A DNA stretch of 64,000 bases from contig OY787533.1 in assembly GCA_963678925.1 (NCBI GenBank), forward strand, positions 1,922,001 through 1,986,000. The letters are read 5' to 3'. This document shows positions 32,308 through 41,346 of the stretch, one piece after another. The stretch's first letter is position 1, and each line of letters starts with the position of its first letter. The notes under the pieces are model-generated. The model ran no database searches. It was not told where the DNA came from and saw only the letters and a list, made by a program, of their open reading frames with translations. The DNA comes from G963665925 sp963678925. Its GTDB lineage: Bacteria > Bacillota > Clostridia > Peptostreptococcales > Acidaminobacteraceae. The translations under genes and the position numbers were made by a program.

Positions 32308-32988
32308 TTATCCTATGAGTTCATCTTCAAGTGCTTCCAAACTCAGTATTTTAATGGTGCCCTTATCGAAATCGATCAGGCCTTCTTCTTTCATCTTAAT
32401 GAGTTCACGAGAAAGGGAAGGTCGCTGTATGCTCATGTGCTCTGCCATGGCTTTTCTGGACATGTGCGTTTGAATCATGACGGATTTCTGGGTCTGATAT
32501 TCCTTCAACAGATAGTTGCACACCTTTTGGCGAATGGTGTCCAGTGAAAGCACCTTGATTTTACGGTTCATCATGGTCAGCTTGTTGGAAAGCAGCCGCA
32601 GAAAGTTGTTGAGCAGAATGGGGTGGTGGGTGAGGCCGTGCATGATGGACTCTTTTTCAATGAAGAGGATGGTCGATTTTGTTTTGGCAACCGCGCTGAT
32701 GGGATAGTGATCCTGGTCGCTGAAGAGAACCGCCTCCCCAAAGCACTGTCCCGGCATAAGGGTTGTGAGGGTGGCAACCTTTCCGGAAGGATATATATTC
32801 TGCAGTTCGATTTTTCCAGCGGCGACAATACCAAGGCTGGTACATCTGTCACCTTCGAGTGCGATAATGCTTTCCTTTTCATAGCTGACAGCCTTGACCT
32901 GCAGGACCTTTAAGAGCGATGAAATATTCGCTTCATTCAAATGCTTAAAAAGAATGCAGTTTTCAAGTGATTTTGCATAGGTGTTCAT
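32308..32988 (-). CDS. Crp/Fnr-family transcriptional regulator (HcpR-like context)
   Basis: A 226 aa regulator with a cyclic-nucleotide-like sensor domain (residues about 15-125, GIVAAGKIELQNIYPSGKVA, MPGQCFGEAVLFS), a long dimer helix and a C-terminal winged helix (THMSRKAMAEHMSIQRPSLSRELIKMKEEGLI). No Fnr-type N-terminal cysteine cluster is present, so the ligand may be heme, NO or another small molecule. It lies between two operons that share one operator motif and is probably their regulator. The hcp neighbourhood matches known HcpR regulons, but the assignment is inference. Confidence 0.87.
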   Translation of the reverse strand: MNTYAKSLENCILFKHLNEANISSLLKVLQVKAVSYEKESIIALEGDRCTSLGIVAAGKIELQNIYPSGKVATLTTLMPGQCFGEAVLFSDQDHYPISAVAKTKSTILFIEKESIMHGLTHHPILLNNFLRLLSNKLTMMNRKIKVLSLDTIRQKVCNYLLKEYQTQKSVMIQTHMSRKAMAEHMSIQRPSLSRELIKMKEEGLIDFDKGTIKILSLEALEDELIG

Positions 32989-33046
32989 GGGGACCTCCAG
33001 GGCGGAAAGGATAAAAGTACACTTTTTTTATCGAAATTTGAATTTG

Positions 33047-33089
33047 CGTAACTCTTGTTACCGATTCTATACCCAAAGATTATTATAAT
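33047..33089 (+). promoter_or_regulatory. Promoter with Crp/Fnr-type operator for the ferredoxin-hcp operon
   Basis: CGTAACTCTTGTTACC at 33047-33062 matches the GTAAC-N4-GTTAC pattern at 32218-32233. TATAAT is at 33084-33089, again 21 bases from the operator edge, and there is no good -35. The centre is at about -41.5. Confidence 0.7.
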
Positions 33090-33154
33090 GAACTCATAAA
33101 AGCAACACTAAATCGATATAGTTTATACACCTTTTGAAACGATAAGGAGTTATT

Positions 33155-34000
33155 ATGATTAGAAAAATCGTTGAAATTGATGAAACGCGTTGCAATGGCT
33201 GCGAACTTTGCGTAAAGGCATGCCATGAGAACGCCATAGAGATGGTTGACGGAAAGGCACGCCTTGTAAGTGACATGTATTGCGATGGTCTTGGAGATTG
33301 CCTGCCGGCGTGTCCGACGGGTGCCATAAAAATCATTGAGAGATCGGCGGACGCCTATTCCCAGGATGCTGTCGATGAAAGACTGGAATCACAAAAGAAA
33401 GCCATGTTTACAGTTAAGGAAGCGAAAACTGTGGGCCATGAGGATTGCGGCTGCAATGGCGCACATGAGGGTCTGATGCAGCAGATGAAAAAAGGGGGCG
33501 GCTGTCCTGGTTCAGCGGCAATGACCCTGAAAACCATGACGCCGAATCCGATCCAGCGCACTTCCAGTGAAGTGTCAGGCGGTTCAAATACAGGCAAGGC
33601 ACCTCTGCAAGAGGATGCGATCAAGGAAATGCTTCAGTCAAAGCTTTCATCGTGGCCGGTACAGATTAATCTGGTCAATCCCAACGCGGACTATCTTGAA
33701 GGTGCAGACCTGCTCATTGCAGCAGATTGTACGGCGTTTGCCTACGGAAACTTCCACAACGATTTCATCAAAGGCAGAGTGGCCCTGATCGGATGCCCGA
33801 AACTGGATGACAACGCCTATTACACTGAAAAAATCGGCATGATTCTTAAAGAGAACACAATCCGGTCCATAACAGTTGTCAGGATGGAAGTGCCGTGCTG
33901 CTCCGGCATTGTCGGCGCAGTCAAGCAGGCCATGCTGAATACGGGTATCATTCCAAAATACAACGAAATCACAATTGGACTGGATGGAAACATAAAGTAA
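33155..34000 (+). CDS. Ferredoxin-type 4Fe-4S protein of the hcp operon
   Basis: A 281 aa protein. Residues 1-62 hold two [4Fe-4S] motifs (CNGCELCVKAC and CDGLGDCLPACP), followed by a Cys-rich linker (DCGCNG, GGGCPG). The C-terminal domain (about residues 160-281) has further cysteines (ADCTAF, IGCPKLDD, VPCCSGIVG). This architecture is common next to hcp in clostridia and probably supplies electrons to hybrid cluster protein. AAGGAGTTATT precedes the ATG. hcp follows after 134 bases. Confidence 0.85.
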   Translation: MIRKIVEIDETRCNGCELCVKACHENAIEMVDGKARLVSDMYCDGLGDCLPACPTGAIKIIERSADAYSQDAVDERLESQKKAMFTVKEAKTVGHEDCGCNGAHEGLMQQMKKGGGCPGSAAMTLKTMTPNPIQRTSSEVSGGSNTGKAPLQEDAIKEMLQSKLSSWPVQINLVNPNADYLEGADLLIAADCTAFAYGNFHNDFIKGRVALIGCPKLDDNAYYTEKIGMILKENTIRSITVVRMEVPCCSGIVGAVKQAMLNTGIIPKYNEITIGLDGNIK

Positions 34001-34134
34001 TCCATTTTGCCGTTTACTGAAAAGAATACCGGATAAGTGTAATAACGGGGCCTATACCCTGTGAACCATAAAAATGAAAACAATCTTATGCTTTTAAATA
34101 AGGATGCTATGAATAGGAAGGGAGATCAACAATT

Positions 34135-35772
34135 ATGTCAATGTTTTGTTATCAATGTCAGGAAGCAGCAGGCGGTAAAGGCTGTACAAGAGTAGGTGTA
34201 TGCGGTAAGCCAAGTGATGTTGCAAATCTGCAGGATCTGCTGCTTTATCTGCTGAAGGGTGTGGCATACTTCAATCTCAAGGCACGTGAGGCGGGCATCA
34301 ATACCCCTGAAACAGACAAAATCATGTTTGATGGCCTGTTTGCTACAATTACCAATGCGAACTTTGATCGTGCGGCATTTGTGAAGCGCATCAATGCGAC
34401 AATTGCACATCGTGACGCAATCAAGGCTGAGCTTGAAGCCAAGGGTATTGACCTGGGCGACTTGAAAGACTGCGCAACATGGACAGGTACAGAAGACCAG
34501 TTCGATGCAAAAGCTGCAGTTGTGGGTGTGCTGGCTACTGAAAATGAAGATGTGCGTTCTTTAAGAGAACTGATCACATACGGACTCAAGGGTGTTGCCG
34601 CTTACGGTCAGCATGCTGCAAATCTAGGCAAGCAAGACGGCGCGCTCTATAAGTTTGTTGAAGAAGCTATGGTTGCAACACTGAATGATAATCTGTCAGC
34701 TGACGAACTGGTTGCACTGACACTTAAAACTGGTGAAAACGGCGTTAAAGTGATGGCCATGCTGGACGAAGCAAATACGTCTACATACGGACATCCTGAA
34801 ATTACTGAAGTTAATATTGGTGTAAGAAACAATCCTGCCATTCTTATTTCGGGGCACGACCTGCATGACATGGAAGCCCTACTTGAGCAGACTGAGGGTA
34901 CTGGTGTAGATGTTTACACACACAGCGAAATGCTGCCTGCAAACTACTATCCTAAGTTCAAGAAATATGAGCACTTCGTAGGCAACTACGGCAATGCTTG
35001 GTGGAAGCAAAAGGAAGAGTTCGAGACGTTTAATGGGCCGATCCTCTTTACGACAAACTGTATCGTACCGCCTAAGGGTGATGTTGCCAAGCGTATTTTC
35101 ACTACAGGCTCTTCTGGATTCCCAGGTTGTACGCATATTGAAGCAGATGAAAACGGTAAGAAAGACTTTTCACAGGTCATTGACATGGCGAAGACTCTGC
35201 CTGCACCAACAGAAATTGAAAAGGGTAAAATTGTTGGCGGCTTCGCCCATAATCAGGTTCTTGCACTTGCAGACAAGGTTGTTGACGCTGTGAAGACAGG
35301 CGCAATCAAGCAGTTCTTTGTAATGGCAGGCTGTGACGGCCGTATGAAGAGCCGTGATTACTATACTGAATTTGCAGAGAAGCTGCCAAAGGATACAGTA
35401 ATTCTGACAGCAGGTTGTGCGAAATACCGTTACAACAAGCTGCAGCTGGGCGATATCGGTGGTATTCCAAGAGTACTGGACGCAGGTCAGTGTAACGACT
35501 CTTACTCACTGGCAGTTATCGCACTCAAGCTGAAAGAAGTTTTTGAGCTCAATGACATCAATGAGCTTCCGATTTCGTATAATATTGCATGGTACGAGCA
35601 GAAAGCAGTTATTGTTCTACTGGCACTTCTCTTCCTGGGCGTGAAGAATATCCACCTGGGTCCAACACTGCCGGCATTCCTGTCTCCGAACGTTGCAAAC
35701 GTTCTTGTAGAGACATTTGGCATCGGTGGTATTACAAATGTGGATGACGATATCAAAATGTTCCTTGGTTAA
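34135..35772 (+). CDS. hcp: Hybrid cluster protein / hydroxylamine reductase
   Basis: A 545 aa Hcp. The N-terminal cluster cysteines are at C5, C8, C17 and C23 (FCYQCQEAAGGKGC...GVC), and the hybrid-cluster ligands appear as NCIVPP, FPGCTHIE, MAGCDGR, TAGCAKYRYN and DAGQCNDSYS. The protein reduces hydroxylamine and, in characterised systems, NO. It lies downstream of the ferredoxin gene under the probable Crp/Fnr regulator and is followed by a terminator. Confidence 0.96.
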   Translation: MSMFCYQCQEAAGGKGCTRVGVCGKPSDVANLQDLLLYLLKGVAYFNLKAREAGINTPETDKIMFDGLFATITNANFDRAAFVKRINATIAHRDAIKAELEAKGIDLGDLKDCATWTGTEDQFDAKAAVVGVLATENEDVRSLRELITYGLKGVAAYGQHAANLGKQDGALYKFVEEAMVATLNDNLSADELVALTLKTGENGVKVMAMLDEANTSTYGHPEITEVNIGVRNNPAILISGHDLHDMEALLEQTEGTGVDVYTHSEMLPANYYPKFKKYEHFVGNYGNAWWKQKEEFETFNGPILFTTNCIVPPKGDVAKRIFTTGSSGFPGCTHIEADENGKKDFSQVIDMAKTLPAPTEIEKGKIVGGFAHNQVLALADKVVDAVKTGAIKQFFVMAGCDGRMKSRDYYTEFAEKLPKDTVILTAGCAKYRYNKLQLGDIGGIPRVLDAGQCNDSYSLAVIALKLKEVFELNDINELPISYNIAWYEQKAVIVLLALLFLGVKNIHLGPTLPAFLSPNVANVLVETFGIGGITNVDDDIKMFLG

Positions 35773-35837
35773 ATAGCGTTAAGGAAATATTAAACAAAGT
35801 CCGTTAGAATATAAATAAACGATTGTGAATAATGATG

Positions 35838-35877
35838 AATGCATCTGGAGCCTTTGGAACCAGATGCATTTTTTTAT
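35838..35877 (+). terminator. Terminator after hcp
   Basis: AATGCATCTGG and CCAGATGCATT pair around AGCCTTTGGAA-type loop, followed by seven T. The rest of 35878-36010 is AT-rich without a recognisable element. Confidence 0.85.
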
Positions 35878-36010
35878 ATGTGAAAAGAGCGTTTTTACAT
35901 GAAATTTTGCAAGAATAAGTGTTTTTATTAGCAATGGGGTATAGGTTAATTGGAGTATTGCGATGATTTGTCCGTTATTTAATAGTTATTTTAATATCAA
36001 AATTTTCGAG

Positions 36011-36075
36011 TTACCCCTTGACAGGGGGGGTGTGGTCCGATAGAATATTCTCGAAAAGACCCCCTCCGAGGGGGA
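36011..36075 (+). promoter_or_regulatory. Promoter with two CsoR/CstR-type operators
   Basis: TTGACA (36018-36023) and TAGAAT (36041-36046) have a 17-base spacer. The -35 is embedded in a C4...G7 palindrome (TACCCC at 36012-36017, then G from 36024 to 36030). A second palindrome, CCCCC-TCCGA-GGGGG at 36060-36074, lies downstream of the start. Such C-run/G-run sites are bound by CsoR-family repressors; the csoR-like gene is the second gene of this operon. Confidence 0.65.
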
Positions 36076-36138
36076 GTGCGGATAAATTTATCTATCTTTT
36101 AACAAACAGATGGATTCTATCGAATAGGGAGGTTAACA

Positions 36139-38655
36139 ATGGGTCAAAAAGTCCTGATCGTAGGTGGCGTTGCAGGTGGCGCAAGTACAGCTGCAAGACT
36201 TCGCCGTGTTGATGAAGAAGCACAGATTATCATGTTTGAAAGAGGCGACTACATATCGTTTGCAAACTGTGGTCTGCCATATTACATTGGTGAGACGATA
36301 GAAGAACGTGAGCTTCTGCTGGTTCAAACACCGGAAGGCATGGGCAAGCGCTTTAACATGGACATTCGTGTACGCAACGAAGTCATGTCGATTGACAGAG
36401 AGAAGAAAACAGTACGCGTGATGAACCACAATACAAATGAGGCATATGATGAGTCTTATGACGTACTGGTACTGTCACCGGGATCAACACCACTAAGACC
36501 GCCGATTCCAGGAATTGACGCTCCAAACATCTTCAGCCTGTGGAATATTCCAGACACAGACGTTATCAAGGGTTATGTCGATGAGAAGAAACCACAGCAC
36601 GCGGTTGTTATCGGTGGCGGATTCATCGGACTTGAAATGGCTGAAAATCTTCACGATAGAGGTGCACATGTTGCTGTTGTTGAAATGGCCGACCAGGTTA
36701 TGCAGCCAATCGACTTCGAAATGGCAAGTCTTGCACACCAGCACATGAAGCAGCAAGGCGTGGACCTGTTCCTTGGCGATGGCGTGAAGTCCTTCCACCA
36801 CGACAAGCGAAGCGGAAAAACAACAGTTGAACTTCAAAGCGGGGCTAAAATTGAAACGGATCTGGTTATCCTTTCAATCGGTATCCGTTCAAATTCTCAG
36901 CTAGCTAAAGACGCTGGCCTGGAAGTAAATCAACGTGGCGGCATTGTGGTTAACGACCACCTGGTAACATCTGACCCAAGCATTTATGCCCTGGGTGATG
37001 CAATCGAAGTTGAAGATTTCAACGACAAAACACGTACAATGGTGCCTCTAGCTGGTCCTGCAAATAAGCAAGGACGTATCTGTGCGAATAATATTGCGGG
37101 TATTGATGATAAATACAAAGGTACACAGGGTACTTCAATTGCTAAGGTATTCGACCTAGCTGTTGCAAGTACTGGCCATAATGAAAAGACCCTAATCCGT
37201 AACGGTAAAGTGTACGGTAAAGACTATAAAACAATCATTATCCATGCTAAGCAGCATGCTGGATACTACCCAGGTGCTATGCCAATGACGCTTAAGCTGG
37301 TATATGGACTTGACGGCAAGGTCATCGGTGCTCAAGGTGTCGGTTACGATGGCGTAGATAAGCGTATTGACGTCATTGCGACAGCAATCCGTTTCGGCGC
37401 GACAATTTACGATCTGAAAGATCTTGAACTGGCTTACGCACCGCCATTTGGCTCAGCGAAAGACCCTGTAAACATGCTTGGCTTTGTTGCAGAGAACGTA
37501 CTTTCAGGCAAGAGTGAGCATGTACACTGGAATCAGCTTGAAGACTTCAAGAAGGAAGAGACAATCATCCTGGACATCCGTGAAGATATTGAGAGAGAGC
37601 TTGGCTTCATTGAAGGCTCAGTACACATTCCGCTGGACGACCTTCGCGACCGTGCGGGTGAGCTTGATAAGAACAAGAACATTATTGTTTACTGTGCAGT
37701 AGGCCTCAGAGGCTATGTCGGAGAGCGTATTCTGCGCCAGCTGGGCTTTGGTAAGGTATTCAACTTCTCTGGCGGATACTCGACTTACTCGTGCATGTTC
37801 TGCCAAGACCCTGAAGATGCGGGTAAATGCGGCGGTGTTGCGTGTTCAGCAGACCTAGACTTCGGTGAAGATGGCAGTCCTGAACACATGCCTGAAATCG
37901 CACGTGAAACGGGTGAAGTTGTGAAGCTGAATGCTTGCGGTCTGCAGTGTCCAGGCCCAATCATGCAGGTCTATAAGAAAATGGAAGATATGAATTTGGG
38001 TGACGTGCTTGAAGTACGTGCAACAGACCCAGGTTTTGCAAGTGATATCGGCGTTTGGGCGGGTAGAACTGGCAATACGCTGATGGAAGTCGGCAAGAAT
38101 GAAAAGAAAGAAGTCGTTGCGCGTCTGATGAAAGGTCAGAAATCAAAACCGGCGGCAGCTTCCGGTGGTGCTATGGCACCTGTTAAGGAAGACAAGACAA
38201 TGGTTGTGTTCAGCGGCGATTTGGATAAGGCGATTGCATCACTGATCATTGCGAATGGTGCAGCTTCCATGGGCAGGAAGGTGACAATGTTCTTCACATT
38301 CTGGGGACTGAATGTTCTTAGAAGACATGAACCTGTGAGTGTACAGAAGGACTTCATGAGCAAGATGTTCTCTGGCATGATGCCAAGAGGCACTAAGAAG
38401 CTGGGTCTTTCAAAGATGAACATGATGGGCATGGGTCCAAAAATGATCCGCATGGTCATGAAGAAGCACAATGTGGATTCTCTTGAAGTACTGCTTCAGA
38501 CAGCAATTGACAATGGTGTTAACATCGTGGCATGCAACATGTCAATGGACCTGATGGGTATTACAGAAGCTGAGCTTATCGACGGTGTTCAGCTGGGTGG
38601 CGTAGCAACATATCTGGGTGCAGCGGAAGAATCAAACGTGAACTTGTTCATCTAG
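36139..38655 (+). CDS. CoA-disulfide reductase-rhodanese-TusA-DsrE fusion
   Basis: An 838 aa multidomain protein of sulfane-sulfur metabolism. Residues about 1-445 form a pyridine nucleotide-disulfide oxidoreductase with VGGVAGGASTAARLRR and the single active cysteine in SFANCGLPYYIG (Cys44), typical of CoA-disulfide/CoA-persulfide reductases. A rhodanese domain (about 460-550) carries Cys519 in YCAVGLRG. A TusA domain (about 592-665) has ACGLQCPGP (Cys604 is the CPxP cysteine), and a DsrE/F-like domain (about 680-838) has VVFSGDLDKAIASLIIANG. Together they suit relay of persulfide sulfur and its reduction to sulfide. A csoR-like repressor follows, and G/C-run operators precede it. Confidence 0.9.
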   Translation: MGQKVLIVGGVAGGASTAARLRRVDEEAQIIMFERGDYISFANCGLPYYIGETIEERELLLVQTPEGMGKRFNMDIRVRNEVMSIDREKKTVRVMNHNTNEAYDESYDVLVLSPGSTPLRPPIPGIDAPNIFSLWNIPDTDVIKGYVDEKKPQHAVVIGGGFIGLEMAENLHDRGAHVAVVEMADQVMQPIDFEMASLAHQHMKQQGVDLFLGDGVKSFHHDKRSGKTTVELQSGAKIETDLVILSIGIRSNSQLAKDAGLEVNQRGGIVVNDHLVTSDPSIYALGDAIEVEDFNDKTRTMVPLAGPANKQGRICANNIAGIDDKYKGTQGTSIAKVFDLAVASTGHNEKTLIRNGKVYGKDYKTIIIHAKQHAGYYPGAMPMTLKLVYGLDGKVIGAQGVGYDGVDKRIDVIATAIRFGATIYDLKDLELAYAPPFGSAKDPVNMLGFVAENVLSGKSEHVHWNQLEDFKKEETIILDIREDIERELGFIEGSVHIPLDDLRDRAGELDKNKNIIVYCAVGLRGYVGERILRQLGFGKVFNFSGGYSTYSCMFCQDPEDAGKCGGVACSADLDFGEDGSPEHMPEIARETGEVVKLNACGLQCPGPIMQVYKKMEDMNLGDVLEVRATDPGFASDIGVWAGRTGNTLMEVGKNEKKEVVARLMKGQKSKPAAASGGAMAPVKEDKTMVVFSGDLDKAIASLIIANGAASMGRKVTMFFTFWGLNVLRRHEPVSVQKDFMSKMFSGMMPRGTKKLGLSKMNMMGMGPKMIRMVMKKHNVDSLEVLLQTAIDNGVNIVACNMSMDLMGITEAELIDGVQLGGVATYLGAAEESNVNLFI

Positions 38656-38717
38656 ATTCCTGTTCAGTGTCAGAAGAATGTGGTAAGATAGTTAGAGAAA
38701 TTTCAAGGAGGCATAGT

Positions 38718-38990
38718 ATGGCAAAGCAAGACGCTAAGAAAAACATTATCAATAGACTGAAGACCATTAAAGGCCATATTGCTGGCGTTGAGAAAATGGT
38801 AGAGGAAGGTAAGTCTTGTGGCGATGTCCTTCTGCAAATCGCAGCTATCAAATCTTCTGTGCACAAGGTCGGACTTCTGATTATGGAAGAGCATGCAATG
38901 GAATGCCTGCTTCTCGATGAGGAAGGCAAGCCGGTTGACAAGGAAGAAATGGAACAGGTCATCAAAACTTTGGTGAACTATTCAAAGTAA
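38718..38990 (+). CDS. CsoR/CstR-family metal or persulfide sensing repressor
   Basis: A 90 aa all-helical repressor (MAKQDAKKNIINRLKTIKGH...). The family Cys-His-Cys pattern is visible: KSCGD, then EEHAMEC with His and Cys four apart. CsoR uses this triad for Cu(I), while CstR uses the two cysteines for persulfide. Operon context with a persulfide-handling enzyme favours a CstR-like role even though the copper-type His is kept. ATG 38718 follows CAAGGAGG; the in-frame GTG/ATG at 38667 is too far upstream. It is 62 bases after the fusion gene. Confidence 0.85.
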   Translation: MAKQDAKKNIINRLKTIKGHIAGVEKMVEEGKSCGDVLLQIAAIKSSVHKVGLLIMEEHAMECLLLDEEGKPVDKEEMEQVIKTLVNYSK

Positions 38991-39104
38991 GGATACACCC
39001 GCGTGTAAGCACTTTCAAAAATAGAACCGTTTCTAAAAGCTTAACGTTCCCGTCGTGATTGTTATGGGAAATTCGCATTCTTAGGAATTGGATATGATTT
39101 GGCT

Positions 39105-39162
39105 TAAAGGCTGCTGTAATTTAGAAGGCAAATGCTTTCGTTTTACAGCAGCCTTTTTATTG
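39105..39162 (+). terminator. Terminator after the csoR-like gene
   Basis: AAAGGCTGCTGTAA and TTACAGCAGCCTTT flank a 21-base loop, with T-run. The remaining 39163-39310 is AT-rich intergenic sequence with no clear element. Confidence 0.8.
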
Positions 39163-39323
39163 TGGCCGCAAGGCGTCCTGAAAGCAGGGCGGTCCCCTAT
39201 TAGAAAGAAGTAATGAAACAAACATATGAACATATATTCATAGAAAATACCCTCAAATGTATTGCGATAAGGTCTTGTGATTGATAAAATAGGCATAATT
39301 ATACTAAAACCGGAGGGTGATAC

Positions 39324-40628
39324 ATGAAGAAGAAATGGATTAGTCCGTGGCTTTTGCCAGTTGGGATTGCTGTGGCATTTTTAATGTGGGGTGTTATTGT
39401 ACAGCCCATGGACGAGATACTGGAAGGCATTCTGAGAATCATATTTGAGCCGAGCACACTGATTACAGACTACATCGTTATTGGTGGACTGGGCGGGGCA
39501 TTTGTAAACGCAGGTCTTTTAGGACTACTTCTTACTGCAATGACGGTTCACATACGTGAAGAGGCAGACGGCGTGACCTTGGCGGCGCTTTTCCTGATTA
39601 TGGGCTTTGCCCTTTTTGGAAAGAATCTGTTCAATGTCTGGTTCATCCTTGGCGGCATTTTCCTGCACAGCAAAGTCTTTAATGTTCCCATTAAAAAGGT
39701 ATGGACTGTCGGACTTTTCGGAACGGCCATGGCACCTATGGTCAGTGACCTTATTTATTCTGCATCTACACCAGAACCCTTTGGGTGGATTGCTGGTACA
39801 ACCGCAGGGATTCTGACCGGCTTCATACTGCCCATTGTGAGTGATTGGCTGAAGCGTACACACGAGGGCTTCAATCTCTATAATGTCGGCTTTGCGGCTG
39901 GGATTATCGGAACCATCTTCGTTTCAATTTTTAAATCTTATGGCTACCAGCCAGCGCCACGTCTGATTTGGAATACGGACCATCAGTTTGTGCTCTTCGC
40001 TTTTATGAACACACTGTTCGGTCTTATGATCATAGCGGGTCGCTACTGGAATCCCCATTCCCTAAAGGGATTCAGACGACTGGTTTCCTCATCGGGTGTC
40101 GCACCGGCTGATTTTTTGAAGGAATACGGTTCGGGTGTGGTTGTCATAAACATGGGACTCAATGGTATGCTGGCGACGACCTATCTGCTTGTGGTGGGCG
40201 GTGACCTGAACGGACCAACACTTGGGGGCGTGCTTACAATTGTAGGCTTTGGTGCTGCTGGAAAGCACATCATGAACATCCTGCCGATTTTTGCAGGCAT
40301 TTATATAGGGGCCTTTACCAAGGTCTGGCACATAACGGACCCATCCATTCAGCTTGCGGCGCTCTTTGGTACTGCACTTGCGCCATTTGCGGGCAGATAC
40401 GGCTGGGGTGCTGGAATTCTGGCTGCCTTTATTCATATGTCTGTCGTGTTGAATGTCGGCGGACTGCACGGTGGCTTGAACCTGTACAATAACGGGTTTT
40501 CAGCGGGAATTGTTGCCATGATTCTTCTTCCCGTAATGAAATACATTGATGAGTGGAAGACTGCTAGAGTTACACAAAATCAGGCTCAGGGTCTTAGAGA
40601 CTTTGAGGTGGAATATATACAAAATTAG
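39324..40628 (+). CDS. DUF1576 family membrane protein
   Basis: A 434 aa protein with about ten to twelve membrane helices and repeated Gly-rich motifs (GGLGGAFVNAGLLGLLL, HGGLNLYNNGFSAGIVAMI). Two internally similar halves both contain a FNLYN(V/N)GFAAGI-like motif (about residues 183-200 and 385-405), suggesting an inverted-repeat transporter fold. This matches the DUF1576 family of clostridia, which has no known substrate. CCGGAGGGTGATAC precedes the ATG. It is monocistronic with a terminator at 40632. Confidence 0.82.
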   Translation: MKKKWISPWLLPVGIAVAFLMWGVIVQPMDEILEGILRIIFEPSTLITDYIVIGGLGGAFVNAGLLGLLLTAMTVHIREEADGVTLAALFLIMGFALFGKNLFNVWFILGGIFLHSKVFNVPIKKVWTVGLFGTAMAPMVSDLIYSASTPEPFGWIAGTTAGILTGFILPIVSDWLKRTHEGFNLYNVGFAAGIIGTIFVSIFKSYGYQPAPRLIWNTDHQFVLFAFMNTLFGLMIIAGRYWNPHSLKGFRRLVSSSGVAPADFLKEYGSGVVVINMGLNGMLATTYLLVVGGDLNGPTLGGVLTIVGFGAAGKHIMNILPIFAGIYIGAFTKVWHITDPSIQLAALFGTALAPFAGRYGWGAGILAAFIHMSVVLNVGGLHGGLNLYNNGFSAGIVAMILLPVMKYIDEWKTARVTQNQAQGLRDFEVEYIQN

Positions 40629-40631
40629 AAG

Positions 40632-40664
40632 GAGTCGGATGCGTGTGCGTCCGGCTTTTTTTGC
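40632..40664 (+). terminator. Terminator after the DUF1576 gene
   Basis: AGTCGGATGCG and TGCGTCCGGCT pair (with wobble) around TG, then a T-run. Confidence 0.75.
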
Positions 40665-40722
40665 ACCCTATCTGTGTCTGAGGAGAAAGTGAAAATTTCA
40701 TTTGAAAATTATTTGAAAATAC

Positions 40723-40770
40723 TTTACAAGAATACTCCAGTATGCTAATATAAATTTGTAATCATTACAA
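40723..40770 (+). promoter_or_regulatory. Promoter with PerR-type box before the rubredoxin cluster
   Basis: TTTACA (40723-40728) and TAATAT (40746-40751) have a 17-base spacer. Immediately downstream is TTGTAATCATTACAA (40756-40770), a perfect 7-1-7 palindrome differing from the PerR consensus TTATAATNATTATAA at two symmetric positions. Confidence 0.65.
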
Positions 40771-40812
40771 ATTTAAAACGAATGAATAATATTTGCCAAG
40801 GAGGTCAAGATT

Positions 40813-40992
40813 GTGGAGACAGTAGATAAGGTACTTAAGGTTTTCGCTGAAGCAGAAGGTCCCATGCGTCCAGGTGAGGTTGCTGAAAAGGCCGAACTGG
40901 ATAGAAAAGAAGTTGATAAGGCGATCAAGCAGCTGAAAAAGGACGAAAAGATCCATTCACCAAAACGTTGTTTCTACGCAATAAGCGAATAG
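40813..40992 (+). CDS. Small winged-helix-type protein
   Basis: A 59 aa basic protein: METVDKVLKVFAEAEGPMRP, then GEVAEKAELDRKEVDKAIKQ, then LKKDEKIHSPKRCFYAI. The three-helix-plus-wing pattern is a minimal winged helix like those near the N-terminus of MarR/ArsR proteins. One Cys is near the C-terminus. Start GTG 40813 has AAGGAGG at 40798-40804. It lies downstream of a PerR-type box and ahead of two rubredoxins, suggesting a redox-linked DNA-binding role (inference). Confidence 0.7.
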   Translation: METVDKVLKVFAEAEGPMRPGEVAEKAELDRKEVDKAIKQLKKDEKIHSPKRCFYAISE

Positions 40993-41065
40993 GGAAAAGT
41001 ATTTTTCACACCTTATTTGAAAGACACTTAATAGAAAGTATTTCAAAATCAAGAAATTTGATATT

Positions 41066-41126
41066 TTGAATATTTAAATGAAATCAGGGTAAAATAGTCA
41101 GGGATAGTTTATTGTAATCACTATAA
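41066..41126 (+). promoter_or_regulatory. Promoter and PerR-type box for rubredoxin 1
   Basis: TTGAAT (41066-41071) and TAAAAT (41090-41095) have an 18-base spacer. TTGTAATCACTATAA (41112-41126) matches the PerR consensus with two mismatches and lies just downstream of the predicted start. Confidence 0.6.
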
Positions 41127-41143
41127 AAGAGGAGGCAAAAACT

Positions 41144-41302
41144 ATGAAGTATGTATGTGTTGCATGTCAATGGGAATATGATCCTGCAGTAGGTGATCCA
41201 GACGGTGGTATTGCACCGGGTACAGCATTTGAAGATATTCCAGATGATTGGGTATGCCCAGTGTGCGGCGTTGGCAAGGATATGTTCGAACCTGTTGAAT
41301 AA
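41144..41302 (+). CDS. Rubredoxin 1
   Basis: A 52 aa rubredoxin with the two CxxC iron knuckles (MKYVCVACQWEYD and WVCPVCGVGKDMF) and the typical DPDGGIAPGTAFEDIPDDW core. It is an electron carrier, likely donor to superoxide reductase and rubrerythrin encoded in the window. The first knuckle has VACQW instead of the usual CGY. GAGGAGG precedes ATG 41144. A PerR-type box lies 18 bases upstream. A close paralog follows. Confidence 0.95.
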   Translation: MKYVCVACQWEYDPAVGDPDGGIAPGTAFEDIPDDWVCPVCGVGKDMFEPVE

Positions 41303-41346
41303 GAGTCCTGCTACATAGTCTTATAATGAAGAAGCGTCAAAAGTAA

